Source of the DNA: Lentinus brumalis
Taxonomy: Eukaryota; Basidiomycota; Agaricomycetes; Polyporales; Polyporaceae
Direction of reading: 5' to 3'
NCBI GenBank assembly: GCA_001792895.1
Contig: MARA01000006.1
Coordinates: 2,170,001-2,234,000 of the forward strand
Length of the DNA: 64,000 nucleotides
The position numbers and the translations under genes are program-made. Every line of letters begins with the position of its first letter. The first letter of the stretch is position 1. Below the pieces are notes generated by a model, which was given only the letters and a program-made list of their open reading frames with translations, had not been told where the DNA came from and made no database searches. Below, one piece after another: positions 1 to 11,887 of the stretch.

Positions 1-357
1 GTACGGGCGGGTGTGCGGGAGTTTGTAGTGGTGTTGATCATAGTCATGGGCGGGAGCATAGCTGTACGCATAGCCGTAGCCGTGGAAGGCGGACGGGCGG
101 GTCGGACTGGACGGCGGGTGAATCGCAGCGGTGTCCAGGTGCGAGGGGCCTGCAGGAGAGGTCGCGAGCGTAGTGGGCGAGGACGGAGGCGAAGAGGACA
201 GCGAGAGAGAGCGCGAAGGGGAGAGAGACGGGGAGGGCGGGACGAGGTAGTAGTCAGGGTTGTCCTCAGAAAAGCTCTTGCGGCGGTACTTGAACGGCAG
301 ATTTGCGACAGACGAGGCCCGGACAGGCGGCGTCGGCGAGGGACACGGCGGGGACAT
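1..357 (-). CDS. Partial Pro/Ser/Tyr-rich protein running off the left edge
   Basis: The minus strand is open from an ATG at 355-357 to the left edge, giving 119 visible residues. The segment reads like real protein: an ordered start with [20 protein letters not shown], then a Ser/Pro-rich stretch, then a Tyr/His-rich part containing [19 protein letters not shown]. An in-frame ATG farther upstream at 490-492 is possible, but the sequence between is low-complexity, so 357 is preferred. The gene is divergent from the glyoxalase gene, with about 240 bases between the two starts, so they may share a promoter. No family is recognised; the composition suggests a disordered regulatory or cell-surface protein, which is only a guess. 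The C-terminus is outside the window. Confidence 0.55.
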   Translation of the reverse strand, partial: MSPPCPSPTPPVRASSVANLPFKYRRKSFSEDNPDYYLVPPSPSLSPSRSLSLSSSPPSSPTTLATSPAGPSHLDTAAIHPPSSPTRPSAFHGYGYAYSYAPAHDYDQHHYKLPHTRPY

Positions 358-595
358 CGCGGCGGTTGGAGAGAAAGACGAGGGAGAGAGCGAACGCAGA
401 CCAGACGGGCCACGTGGGTCGCTCAACAGACCGCGACCGCGATGTTTGGCCGTGTTTGCAGTCACGCGGTCGCGTCCGTCGCGCTGCGTCATCGATCGTC
501 ATCGTCCTCCCATGCTCAGATCCCTCAGATATCTCCCCCGTCCCCCGCGAGTCTCTCCCAGCGTTCGCTCGTTTGCCAGCTTCAGACCGCCCGCC

Positions 596-1222
596 ATGCC
601 CCGCACAGCAGAGACCGCGAGCTTCAAGGTGCGCACCCCGGCTCTCTGGGCACGCACAAGCTCACCTCCGCCCAGTTCAACCACACGATGATCCGTGTCA
701 AGGACCCTCAGGCGTCCCTCAAGTTCTACACAGAGGTCCGTCCTCCTCCCTCCTACGCCCTCCCGGGTACCTACTCACACCCGTGCAGATCCTCGGCATG
801 GACCTCGTCGCGGAGAACAAATTCGAGACCTTCACCCTCTACTTCCTCGCCTTCGACAACGGCACCCCCACCACCCCCGAGAACCGCTTCCAGCGCGAGG
901 GCATCCTCGAGCTCACCCACAACCACGGCACCGAGTCCGACCCCAACTTCGCCGGCTACGCCAACGGCAACTCCGACCCCGGCCGCGGCTTCGGCCACAT
1001 CGCCATCACCGTCGACGACGTCGAGGCCGCCTGCGCTCGCTTTGAGAAGCTCGGCGTCAAGTTCCAGAAGAAGCTCACAGACGGCAAGATGAAGCACATC
1101 GCCTTCATCCTCGACCCCGATGGGTGCGTCTCGCTTCGTGTGTGTGTCTCTCTTCGGTCGTTGCTCACTTATCACGTAGGTACTGGATCGAGGTCCTCCC
1201 CGGCTCCTTCAAGCCCCAGTAA
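596..1222 (+). CDS. GLO1: Glyoxalase I (lactoylglutathione lyase), four exons
   Basis: Converts the hemithioacetal of methylglyoxal and glutathione to S-lactoylglutathione, the first step of cytosolic methylglyoxal detoxification. Exons are 596-628, 676-735, 789-1123 and 1180-1222, giving 156 residues; all three introns are GT..AG and 47-56 bases long. The protein starts [11 protein letters not shown] and continues [11 protein letters not shown], the usual fungal N-terminus. The four expected metal ligands are visible: His in FNHT, Glu in LELTHNHGT, His in GRGFGHIAI and Glu in YWIEVLPG. It is a single-domain VOC protein of normal size for basidiomycetes, not the fused two-domain yeast form. 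Other reading frames open over this gene are shadows. Divergently transcribed from the gene at the left edge. Confidence 0.95.
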
Positions 1223-4149
1223 TTCCCCACGTCCTCTCGAATGAACGCAACGGAAGCCCAAACGCAGTGTATGAGTATCGCATGTATCCCGTAGTCGTCT
1301 CCCCAGCAACACGAGCTTACCTTCCAGAGCGCACGCCGTTTTGCGTCCTGATCCTCGCCACGATAAGAAACACAACACTGGAACATCCTGGAAAACCCTC
1401 TGCTCGCGACGGAGCTCCGCACCGCGCACGGCCGCCGTCCGACTCCCAGGCCCCATGCAGACACGGTCACGTGTGCGCGAAGGCTCAAGAGTCTACACGA
1501 CACGACGCGGCCCGCGCTGTTATCTGCGGCGGCGGGCGGCCGTCCTCTGCGGCACGCAGCAGGAGTACAGTAAGTCCCTTCCTCGCTCCTCGAACATGGC
1601 GCGCAAGAGGACGCGTGCAACAGCATCGTTCGCGGTTACTGCACGGCGCGCCCAGCTGGCAGTGACGAGCCGTGCAAGACGACAAGAGGCTCTGAGCACG
1701 GTGGGTGCCTATGAGTCCCATCATCAACCGATAAGTATGGACGTCATTCAACCCGCCTCCGAGGCCGCCATCATGTCGCTGCATGGACCTGCGAACAGTC
1801 GCCCGGTGCGTCAAATACTTACGCTCTCGTCGTGTCGATCTTCTAGCCGCGGGGCCGTCCACCTTCGACCCCACGTTCTCCGACCGTCCCGCACGAGCAT
1901 CGCAGCCAGATATCGCCACCACCACGTCCTCCGCTACAGCTGGCAAGCGCCGACATCCCCTCGAGCGAGCGCGAGCGCGGACGCAGCGACAGCCACAGCC
2001 CGTGCATGTCTGGTGGAGCCTGGAGCCACTCGCCTCGTAAACAGGACAAGAGCGACAGCGAGCTCACCCCTGACTTCTGTCTACCACGGCAAGTGAATGA
2101 CGCAGGCGTTCTCGTTCCTCTCGGACAGATGAACTCACATTCGCATGTAGCGGTAGCTGCTGCGGCATGCGTCGTTTTGCGGTGTGGCACGCCGCCGTGC
2201 ATCCCTTCCTGCGAGTGTCACTGTCTGCGCTACATCGCGCCCGTCCGGCCTTACACGCACCCACCGGGAGTGCTGGGCCCGCCCGACGACGTGCCGCGCA
2301 TTCTTTTTCTACGAGAGCACAGTTGGTGGACGCATATAACTGACGAACATAGAGCTGCAGCTTGAAGGCTCTGAACGTGCAACACTTGGCGCGCTCTTCG
2401 TCTCGGACGACTGGAAGGTTATGGATTTCCCGCATGCGCAGGACCTGGCACTCTGGCCCGCTGCGTCCCGTGCCGTCTCCTCTGGTCCGTCTCCCTGGTC
2501 CCAGCGTGTCGCGTTCGGACCTGGAGAAACCATGATCGACTAGACTTCTGCGTGGATCTGCTTGCGGTGCGCCGAAGTGTCATCTCGAGACGAAGCCGAG
2601 ACGCGGCCTTCGAGAGCTGCGAACGCGAGTCGCCCATCCATACATGATGCGCTCACACATGGCTGTCATTCCTGTCTACCCTGTCCTCCTCTGACATCCG
2701 GACGACCACGCCCGCGCCCTCTCTCTGCACTCCAGTGTACTAGACACGATACCGATTCGGCACGCAAGAAGGGAGACGACGACTTGTCCGTGTCCGTCAT
2801 CGAACCGAAGCCGTCCAAGGACATCACCTGGCGACCCGTTCGTCTGACGCACGGCGCAGCGTATACCCAAACGTCCACCGACAGTAGGCATGGCACAGAG
2901 TCGCCGCTCACCGGCTGCCGCTTCCTCCAGTGCTTTTGGCACGCGCACGGCCAGTGCTCTCGGGCTGGACACCAGACAGAGCGACGCCGCCAGCGAATCA
3001 CAGCGGTCTCTGGTCAAGGTCTTGAACCGCTCGGCCCCTGGAAGCTCACCGACATCGGGCCCTAGCCGTCAAGCTCAAGCCAGCGACAACAAATCCGTGC
3101 GAAGGGTCCACTCGGAGACGTGTGTGATGTGCAATTCCATCCCCAGACGTACCTCGTACGAACTGCCGGCGGTACGTGCACATCAATATCGATCCGTGAT
3201 TGATATTGAAGCACTTAAAGTTCCTGCATGTAGAGCACGACGCTGCTCTCGCTGAAACATCTTTCTTGCTGCCCCAGTAGCAGCCTCAGGTTCTCGGTGC
3301 GTTCAAACCGCGGCCGTGTGCGTCCGCAGGAAGGAGTATCCACATGCTCCTCGACAGGGTCCCTATGCCCGCGCACTCTGTGATACTGTACACGGCAGAT
3401 GCCACCTCCCGGACTCGCAGTGCACACTCGGACGGACATGTTCGCATGGGCATCGACGTTCCGGCTACCGATCATCTCGCTCCCCTAACACCCGCCTTAC
3501 ATCTCCGCGGCTAGGCCGTCATCCTAAACCTAGCTCCCAGCAACGCTCAAGTACTCCGCCTCCCAGTGCGGCGAAAGAATCGTCGTCTGGTCTGGTCTCA
3601 TCCGATCGCCTTGGCCCGCGGACGGCGTCCGGGACGTCTGTGATTCGGTCCGGGTCTCGAGCACGCACGCAGCAGTCTCCGATCGAGAGTGCATTCATGA
3701 GGCCGACGCGACGCCCGCTTTGTCGTTTGACAGCGGCAGCGAACGGCCTCGAGAGCTGCGTCGAGAAGAGCCTGTCTCGAGTCGTCCATCTCATCAACTC
3801 TCGCTCGCCCCGTCTGCGGAATCTTGATTGCACTGTGTCTTTACTGGTACGGTTCGGCTACGGTACGGTTCGGCTGCCACCCGGACGTGCGGCCGCTCAT
3901 CGAGATGTGGGATGAACGCCAATGTCGTGTCGCCCGTTTCAGAGGTGCAGTATGGTCATAGCGAGGTGTACCATCGCTCTTCTTGCGACTCCGAGGGCAT
4001 CCTTCGCTGAGTCCTCGAAGCTGCCGGCGGTCCCTTGATCGCATCGAGTCCGCGCATGTCCACGACATGTCTATTACGGCCGGGCATTCAGCGCACTGCC
4101 CACCCAGGCCTCGCATGACTATTGACGCAGGACTCTACTTTTTACAGGT
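1223..4149 (+). other. Unresolved stretch with coding-like patches on the plus strand
   Basis: No complete gene can be built here, but several patches look like former or poorly modelled exons. They are: 1737-1805 joined by a GT..AG intron to 1847-2092 (Ser/Pro/Arg-rich, containing SPRKQDKSDSELTPDF); about 2363-2543 (LEGSERATLGALFVSDDW); about 2750-3250 (Ser/Pro-rich with a CVMC pair); and about 3331-3513 (SIHMLLDRVPMPAHSVILY, then DVPATDHLAPLTPALHL), which is followed in the same frame beyond a TAG. The last patch resembles the C-terminal repeat region of agaricomycete F-box/LRR-type proteins. This may be one decayed multi-exon gene of that kind, or unrelated fragments. The remaining open frames here look like chance frames in GC-rich DNA. 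Confidence 0.3.
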
Positions 4150-5049
4150 TCATACCCGACGCCATTCCGGCCATATTCGGTCACACTCCAGTGTGAGCGA
4201 GTCGGAGGGGCGGAAGAATCCAGATTCTTGAGCTTCCGAGTCGGTCGTATCCCATATATCAACACTGTGCATCTCGAAATGGAGAAAATCCAGGTTAAGA
4301 TGCCATGCACGAAGCTGGAAGTGATAGGAAAGTAGAATTCGTAGGGTCACGGGGTCGCGCCAGTGGTTGTACATAGGGACCTCTCGCACAATCTTGAGCG
4401 GAATTGTGGGCCTGTCCCACCACGTGGAAGTACTCGAGCGAGGATTTTCACCCTTGAAAGAGGCCAGCAGCTCCTCTTTCGACGACGATGACGAGGAGCA
4501 CGGGTCGCCAGACAGATTCTTTCCGACGTCCACCTTCAGGTCGTATTCCCCACAACGTGCGTCCGTGATAGTGATCCTGACCTGGATGTAGAACCAATCT
4601 CTGGATACAGTTACGAGGACGACGTAGTAGTCGATGTCGTGATAGCATCCATCCCACTCCCGGGTCTCAGTGCCGATGTGGGGAGTTATGTTGACGACAT
4701 ATCCTGACATCTCCAGGATACGCCTGTTCTGTAGTGGCAGGTCGTAGGGCCAATATAGGGGTAAGTTGGTGTGCAGGTCGGAACGCTCCTTTAGGTCGGA
4801 ACGCCGGGTGAGGGACATGGAAATCTGCCTCTCACTGGATAGCTCCGGTGCGTCACGAATCCGCTGGAGGAGCTCCGGCGTCAGGATAACGAACGATGAT
4901 GGTTCCGACCAAGAACTTTGCACCGAATCATCAGTGCGTACGGAGAGTCTGAACTTGTGGAGAGACACCGGCGTGGTACCGTCAGGCTCCGGGTGATGCG
5001 GGTGGTCCGAGTGCGTGGCGTCGGACTGGTCTCGCGCTGCGCTGGCCTC

Positions 5050-5081
<32 letters not shown>

Positions 5082-6564
5082 CGCCCCACACATACTCCTC
5101 AGGATCCGAGTCCCAGTTATCCTCGTCCGCATCACGCAGAGTGTGACAGGGCATGGCCACCAGAGAGCCTGGGAGATCGATCAACTCGCAAGCCAACACA
5201 ACCAGATATACCTCTCCCCAGTTTTGGTAGTTTACGCAGATGTCGGCGAAAACGTCGGTGATCCGGATGAGAGGGAGGCGAGTGTGAACGCCATTGGGAG
5301 TGATGGTGTACGAAGGGTGAGGTGAGTAGGGTCTCCCGAGACGAGACGCCAGGTCCCGTGAAGACAAGGAGCGAAGCTGAGGCTCGGGAGGATTGTAAGA
5401 ACGACGCCCCACTTCCAAATCCAAACGCTCCGCGAATAGTTCTGGAGACCCTGCTAGAAGGCCGCTTATGTCTGCGTCTCTAAGCATATGGAATCTCAGC
5501 GGCGCGTTCGGCAGGAAGGACATTGTGGGCATGTCACGCGGATTCCAGATGAAGAGGCTTTGATCAGGTATGACCTGCAACATCTCCTTCTGCAGTCGGA
5601 GGAATGCACGGTCTCCTTCCCCGTAGATGATAGGTAAGTTGATGTTGAAGATCCCAAACAACGAATACGCCCGGTCCTCTACCCTCGTAGTCTCCCGGCC
5701 TGACGCCCACCTCATCCGATCCGCAATGCTCACTTCGTGTAGATCTTTCTCGTGCGTGAGGACTTCAATGTCGATACCCGTGACCACAGAGAGTATGTTC
5801 GCCAATCCCGACTTGGTGCCCAGGAAGTGCCAATCCATGTCCAAGAAGACAACCTCCCGCGGGGCGACCAACTCTTGCAAGGTCCAACCTCGCCTGAACC
5901 ACCTGCATCTGGCGCGGAAAGTCTTTATGACACCCACTTTGATCAAAGGACATTCGAGGAGGTCGGAGGGAAAATCGGGAGTGAATGCAAAACATACGGA
6001 TGCACGATGGTACCAGTTGAACATCGAGTTGATCGCCTCCGAGAGTTCGGCGCTGCTCTCCTTCTCGATACAGCACGAGTCAATCCACAAGAGGCGATAT
6101 CCATACTGACGGGCGACGGCGCACGCCCGCTTGATCTTCGGGGCTATGCTGGGATGGACTAGGATGGACCGACTCGGCAGTTGCGAGGAGGACTCGATGC
6201 TCGCAGCGCTCAGGGAAACGGGGGGTCTGGTGACAGCCTCCACGTCTAATCCAAGCTGTGCGCACTGGAGCTCGAACTGTAGCATAAAAAGTTGGGCCGC
6301 CGCATCGAGTGACGTTGCTGGGATGAAATCGACATCCCGAGGTTCGAATGGAGATGCGGATGTAGGAACAGTATCCGCATAGAAGTTCGCGTCGAGCGCG
6401 GACTCCGGGAGGATCTCCATCCCCACAGAGCGCTGTGTCTCTCTGACCTCCCGATATGACTGTTCGCCCTCAGGATCCCAAGTATGCGAGAGGATGGCGT
6501 ATACATGTTTGGCAGGGTCGTTTATCTCGACGAACTGGCCGGTCTCGGTGACGATGAGACGCAT
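4150..6564 (-). CDS. HET-domain (heterokaryon incompatibility) protein
   Basis: Single exon, 804 residues. The N-terminal part is a typical basidiomycete HET domain: YAILSHTWDPEGEQ at residues 22-35, YGYRLLWIDSCCIEKESS at about 154-171, FRRGWTLQELVAPREVVFLD at 223-242, and VEDRAYSLFGIFNINLPIIY at about 300-320. HET domains are linked to allorecognition and programmed cell death when incompatible nuclei meet; the partner of this protein cannot be inferred. The C-terminal half (from about residue 430) has no recognised domain and includes a serine run encoded by a GAC-type microsatellite (5051-5079 on the plus strand). The start is the first ATG and agrees with the usual short lead into the YxxLSHTW motif. 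No frame damage is seen, so the gene looks functional. Confidence 0.93.
5051..5079. repeat. GAC microsatellite encoding a polyserine run in the HET gene
   Basis: About nine tandem GAC/GAT units on the plus strand. Read on the minus strand they give a run of Ser codons near residue 500 of the HET protein. Length variation would change the protein without shifting its frame. Confidence 0.85.
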
Positions 6565-7989
6565 GAGTGTGAGGCAACACCTGAAACATGTAGCAACGTC
6601 AGCAGTACGCCGCCATCTTGAGCTGGTTAGATCTCACCGGTAGCGGGTTTCAGTCAGGAAGGTAGGGGGAAGTGTCGAGGAGTCCGAGGGTGACGTGTCG
6701 ATATGTGTTGCCTCGTGGGATACTACTATCACCGAGGCGCCTCCCTCAGAAAGATATCAGCGGTGTTCTCCCACGAGATACCCAAGTATTCGCATTCCCA
6801 TCACAGCCCTCAAGCCCAAGGCCTCAACCTCGCTCGATATATTATTCGTAGGTGCAGAAAGCGGCAATCATACCGATGGACTCGGTCCTGGGCGCGAGTT
6901 TTGTGGGTGACAACGACAACTGCTAAAGAGCTTGGACCGGTGCGACGCAGTGTTCAAGTTTCTTGCCTTTTTTGTGCCGGAGTCAGTGCCATACAGCACC
7001 AGAAGATGGAAACGTCACGGCGGCACTCACGCGCCCGGCATCAACAGAATTCCATGCAATGGTTCCCTGTCCACTCCGCCTCCTGTCAAGCCTCTCCCCG
7101 TATGATCTTCACGCCCCGTCAGTCACAAGCCCTCCCTCAGCGCCGCCACCACGATGTCCTCCGCCCGAGCAACCTTCTTGACTGCCACCCATGCTTCTCC
7201 GTTTTGCCCTCAGATACTCCGTGAGCACCTCCGAGGACGAGGCGCTATACAGCCCATCCTTCCCCGTATCGGATCTGCGCCCCACCCCTGACAGCGATAA
7301 CGCTCACTTCCAGTTCGGGCCTCGGCAGAGGGCGATGCCAACTTGGTGACGGTCGTGCGCACGACAATCTCCTCAACGAGCACCGTGACCCATGATCTGT
7401 GTGCTCATCGGACACTAGGCCCGAGTGCAGGTCCTCGTATTCGTTGTCATCGGCGCCCCGGAGTTCGACATGCCCTCCTCGAGGAGAGCGCTCGTGCTGT
7501 GTTCGTCCATGTTTCCTCCGAAATTCGCCATTCAGCGAGCCGCCAACAATTCCGCGACCAGCTGCAGGAGCAAAGAGTGCTTGCTCCGTGTGAGCGAGAC
7601 GTGCAGCCCTAGGGGGTCAGCGAGCACGTCCGCTATTCTGAGGAGCGGCTGGCTGCGGATCTGCGACATCCGAGTCGGTATCAACATCGTCCGCGAGCGA
7701 ATTCCCAGTGAGGAACGATGGTGAGCTCGAGTACCGGCGGGAAGAGCCTGAAGAAGTGAAGTCGATTCGAGTGGGAGTCCGAGCTCGACGTCGAGCTTCA
7801 GTCCGGAGCCTACTGTTGACGCGGTATATGCACGCGGGAGAAGCTCGCCGTCGTGACTGATGAGCTGCTCGAATTGGAGAAGCTGAGCTGGCTACGAAGA
7901 GCTCGAGCCTCGCTACTCCGCGGGATACGCGTGATAACAGCGCGATTGCTCGTCGTACCCGCGCATGGGACGTTGGAAGACCGTGTGTT
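6565..7989. other. Gene-poor stretch with faint coding-like patches
   Basis: No supported gene. Two plus-strand patches look protein-like: about 7190-7348 (LLRFALRYSVSTSEDEALYS then FPVSDLRPTPDSDNAHFQFG, ending at a stop) and about 7450-7612 (ALLEESARAVFVHVSSEIRH and following). They could be exons of a decayed F-box/LRR-type gene like the other relics in the 6-20 kb interval. No intact start, frame or end can be given. Confidence 0.25.
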
Positions 7990-8213
7990 GCCAGAACCAC
8001 GGTGACGTCAGGAATTCGCAGAGGTCGAGCCGAGGAGAGCAGAGAGTCGAGAATCGAGATGTGACAAGGATATGAAAGAACGGCGGTAGGGATCGGACTT
8101 GTCATTGTTGCATGGCACGTGGTAGGTGGGTATTCCGGGGAGGTACCCGAGTACACAGCGACTGTATCAGGGTGTAGGATGGTGGCCGGTGTGGACTCGG
8201 GCGTGGTACCCCG

Positions 8214-9587
8214 TCAGGCCGAGGAGCCGTATTCGAGTGCATTCTTGAAGAGAATGGCGAACGGAGCAGCAGTGTTCGACCGCTTCCATCCTGAACGGTC
8301 CACATTCGCTGCCCATACCCGCGGCTTCCGGTAACGGAACGTCATCAAGAGCTGACCTGCTTGCGGGTAGAGTTCGGGAGGGATCGGGGGTCCAGTGTAT
8401 GATGCATTGGGCCGTATGGGATCCCACTCGAGGGAGCGCAGCACGCGCAGGACTACGACGCGCTTTCCGGAGTGCTCCTGAAGCGAAGACGGTTCAAAGC
8501 AACATATAACTGTCCCTGTTGAGAGCGGAATGTCAGCGCGCTCGGCGGACTGTAGGTGTAAAGTACGTGACAGGCTGACCTGATACGGGGAAGTGGCGCT
8601 CGAGGGGCTCCGAGTCTCCGGGGCGCGGACTCCCAGTGTGAAAAGATAAGATATTCTTGAGCTTCGCATATGCTACACGGTCCTTGCCAACAACTGGAAA
8701 CGCATTGTTGACTCTGTCCAGAGGTAGGTCGAACGGTTGACCGAACGCATGCAGGTATCGCGTGCCCAGCAGATTGCCAAAGTGAAATCTGTGATAGTGT
8801 TTACGTGCGAGATCCATTAATTGCTGAGGGACAGTGGCATCGACGGCGGTGAGGATGTGTCTGACGGAGGCAAACGTCTGATTTCCGGCAATAGCGGGAA
8901 GGGGAATGCACCAGCGAACTTCGCGTTTATTCGTCATATCGACCCCGGAAGAAAAGCTAGCAGGATCGCGGGAGGCGGTGAGAAGAAACCGAAGCTCCCC
9001 TGCAAGGGGTGGAGCACGAGGAGGTTGATGGCAGTACAGGAAGCCGCCGATATTGCTTTGAGGATGGTCTGGGTCCCGTTGTGAAGGAGGCTGCACCAGG
9101 GACACTCGCGGGCGGCCATCATGATACTGATTGACGTCGGGGTGGTAATTTGAAGCACTGGAGCCTCTGGTGGCCCAAGACACGGACGCAAGATAATCTT
9201 TTGAGGTGAGCTTCATAGGTCCAGGGTGCCGATAACGGTAGAGGAGCCGCTAAGCGGCCGCCCACGTTCGGGTTTGCTCGGAGTCTCCGAGTCGGGAGGC
9301 GCGGGCCCGCCCAGTGCGGCCGCGGCTAGAGATACAAACATACGAGGTAAACCTCGACTGAGCGGCAATTCGTTGTTGTAAACGTGACCAATACGACGCA
9401 ATCCGAGTTGGAGCCCGCGAGACGGCTGACTCGAAAGCCAACGTTGAACTTGACTCCGGGCGCGACGAGCAATGAGTTGGAGCGGTAGATCGGGGGTCAT
9501 ACCGCTCAGATAGATGCGTCTAGACGCTGTAGAATTCGGATTGTAAATGCCTTCGTCGACCTGAGCGAAACCAGCTCTTTCACTCAC
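8214..9587 (-). pseudogene. Lineage-specific family, copy 1, frameshifted
   Basis: First of three recognisable copies of a family of unknown function that I associate with agaricomycete genomes. Two exons: about 8580-9587 and 8214-8515, with a GT..AG intron 8516-8579. Shared landmarks with the copy at 15548-16787 are GFLYCHQPPRAPPLAGELRF, RYLHAFGQPFDLPLD, the splice position, and the second exon CCFEPSSLQEHSGKRVVVLR through SYTGPPIPPELYPQAGQL. Near 9218 the frame shifts: after VIGTLD the second copy reads PAKLTPED, while here one base is missing and the continuation MKLTSKDYLASV is in another frame. Restoring one C of a C-run would rejoin the frames, so this is a young pseudogene or a consensus error. 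The N-terminal boundary is uncertain. Confidence 0.7.
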
Positions 9588-10509
9588 CGTTTCGCAACAT
9601 GATGGTGGTCGGTGCGACGAGCATCAGACGCTCAGAACCGATGAACGTACAGGGAGGCGCCAGCTACGGCAGCCGGGCCGCTTAAACCCGGCGTGTCCCT
9701 CGAGGCGCCCTCGTCATGAACCACAGAGTCTGAACTTCTCATCAATTTTCGTTCCGACCACAGCTGCGAAAAGCTACTGAGTTTAGGGTTAGGTAGTGGC
9801 TGCTGGGCTATACTCACAAAGTCCTGAGCCAACAGAAAGGGGCCAATCGCCCCAAAGTCGTATAGTACGAGTGACCATCTCGAGCTCGTTCTCTGTTGCT
9901 GCCCGACAGTCGTAGGCTAACAAGAGACAAGGTGAGCCTGATAATTTACCTTCCTCTATGAATGACAGCAATAGCTAACGTGACCTACAGCTCAAGTGCC
10001 TCGCCGACTCGCATGGTTGTCGGCTCGCTTGACCCAAGCTTGCGCAGTATTCTGGTGCCACATCTGTACTCTTTCGACTATCCCGATCACGCCCTGGCTG
10101 GCTGCTCTCTCGACTCTCGACTATTCCTTACTACGCTGAAGCCGGTCTAGTTGTCCCTCTGCGATTCGGATGACGCATGGCAACATTTCCAACTACTACG
10201 CAGAGCTATACAGAGACAATCGCTGGGTGTTCTCTCATCAACCCGAGCCTATACACCTTGGACCGAATGGTACGCACTAAAGGCAGCCGCTCCGCTCCGC
10301 CAGAAGCTGAACATCTTCATCAACGAGTCACGACTCGCTCCTCCACTCGTCGCCGTCTCATCTTATGGCCAGCTGCAAGGGCTCCACATCGCCTGGACCA
10401 ACAGGTCGCCATCGACCCCGCTCGTCCTGTAAACATTGACCTACAGGGTCCCGTCTCGCGCGATACTTCACGTTCTCTGACTCGGAGTCCACTGCACGCA
10501 CCCGCCGAT

Positions 10510-10940
10510 CGATCTATTAGCAGGGCTCTTCCTCCTGTTCATACCCGCACCCTCCGAGCTCGAGATTCGTGGACGGTCGACAAGTCACATCGACGCGCAC
10601 ACGTTCCCCGCATGGCCGCGACTAAAGTACATCAAGCTGCACGGCCAGGACTTGGAGATCAGGACCGTAGTTGACTTCCGGGACGCCTTCGTAGGACTGT
10701 CTTCCTGCAGAACCCCGACGTTCGGAGCCGGACGACGTTGCTGCGTCTCGTCCCGCTCCTGCTAATTCCCGCTGCCCGAGACTGTGGCCTTGCGATCGAC
10801 ACCTGGAACATTCCCTTTCCGCACTCCGACGACCCGGACGAGAACTGCATCCGGCGAGGACGCTCGGGTGAATCTGTCTTCGAGGTTGTAGGCTATACGG
10901 CGCGGAGCCCCGGAGACCCAGCGGAGGTCGGGTCCTGAGG
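10510..10940 (+). pseudogene. F-box/LRR-type protein relic
   Basis: Plus-strand coding-like sequence without a workable gene model. One frame reads IDLLAGLFLLFIPAPSELEI, then DAHTFPAWPRLKYIKLHGQD and VVDFRDAFVGL. A second frame, after a possible acceptor at about 10694, reads RTTLLRLVPLLLIPAARDCG and WNIPFPHSDDP. The pattern of a hydrophobic strand followed by FPxWPRLxxIxLHG is typical of the C-terminal leucine-rich part of agaricomycete F-box proteins. A similar segment occurs at 17.85-18.25 kb. In-frame stops lie on both sides, so I treat it as decayed; a badly modelled multi-exon gene is the alternative. Confidence 0.4.
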
Positions 10941-11814
10941 CTCGCTTCTGTGACTCTGGATCTCGAGAGGATCGACCATGGAGACGGATTCGCGAGGACG
11001 AGCGGAATGGACCGAGCTGAACACTGGTGGTGGGCCGGCCTTCGAGTCTTGGGCTCGTGCGCGTAAACCCCATCTGTCAAGAGGCTCGCGATTTCTCTCA
11101 TGGTACACTAGGCCTCTCTGCATTTCCTCGACCTCGAGATCTTCCTCGGTGATCGCTGACACGCTACTGCTTGTTCACGATCAAGGTCGTGTATTCGGGT
11201 GCATTCACAGCACTATAATATCATATCGCGCAGTGGACGCGAACTCGAGTCGGAACCCAAGTAAGTCAACCACGGCTGTACTCACCATTCAATGCAACGA
11301 CGTGGCTACCTCATTCGAAGTAAAAAGCCGGCATGAAGAGTGTGGTATGTACTGCACCTCCCGCACTCCGCCGTTACTCGTTGACTTCAAGGCCGATCCG
11401 GTGCTTGAATCCCGCACTACACGGACGCCCTGACGCTGCCGCAGTCAGAGATGCCTTGATCCTCGCAGTCGTCCACGGCTCAGAGAGCTCCATCTGAGCG
11501 TGGGGTATCTAGGGTACCGGTCTAGCATGACTCATGAGACCGTTTACACGACCCCGGTTCAATGGGAGAAGGAGAGGATACCGTCGGGCGGTCGTTGACT
11601 GCGGCATGCGGGTACCACGTTCCTCAGATAACAAGCGGCGCGCTCGTGTTGAACGACGTTCAGGTGATCGTTTCTCGCCGATGTTGACAGGAGATCACTC
11701 GCGCAGCGGCCAGCTGGACAGCCTCCACGCTGGACTGCAAATCATTGTTATCAAGATGATGTTATGTGGACTCACAGTCTGATGAGAGTGTATGTCCGCG
11801 CCGCGTCGCGATAC

Positions 11815-11820
11815 ATATAA
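11815..11820 (+). promoter_or_regulatory. TATA-like box before the methyltransferase gene
   Basis: ATATAA within GATACATATAAGGG, about 70 bases upstream of the ATG at 11888, a plausible position for a fungal core promoter. Confidence 0.35.
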
Positions 11821-11887
11821 GGGACGACTGCCCAGCGACAGCGTGAACCGTCCCCGCACGATCACACCCACGAAGACACCAGCAGCG

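Larger units (their letters stand above)
9588..11887. other. Stretch without a supported intact gene
   Basis: Outside the F-box-like relic at about 10.5-10.9 kb (listed separately) no gene can be supported. A minus-strand frame at 9789-9971 and plus-strand frames at 10151-10432 and 10978-11433 have plausible composition but no recognised motif. They may be further exons of decayed array members. Confidence 0.4.

Noticed and set aside
13..1092. Long plus-strand open frame over the left edge and glyoxalase I
   Set aside because: Arg/Gly/Ser/Pro-rich shadow; the spliced glyoxalase frame is clearly right and the minus-strand frame is better to the left of it.
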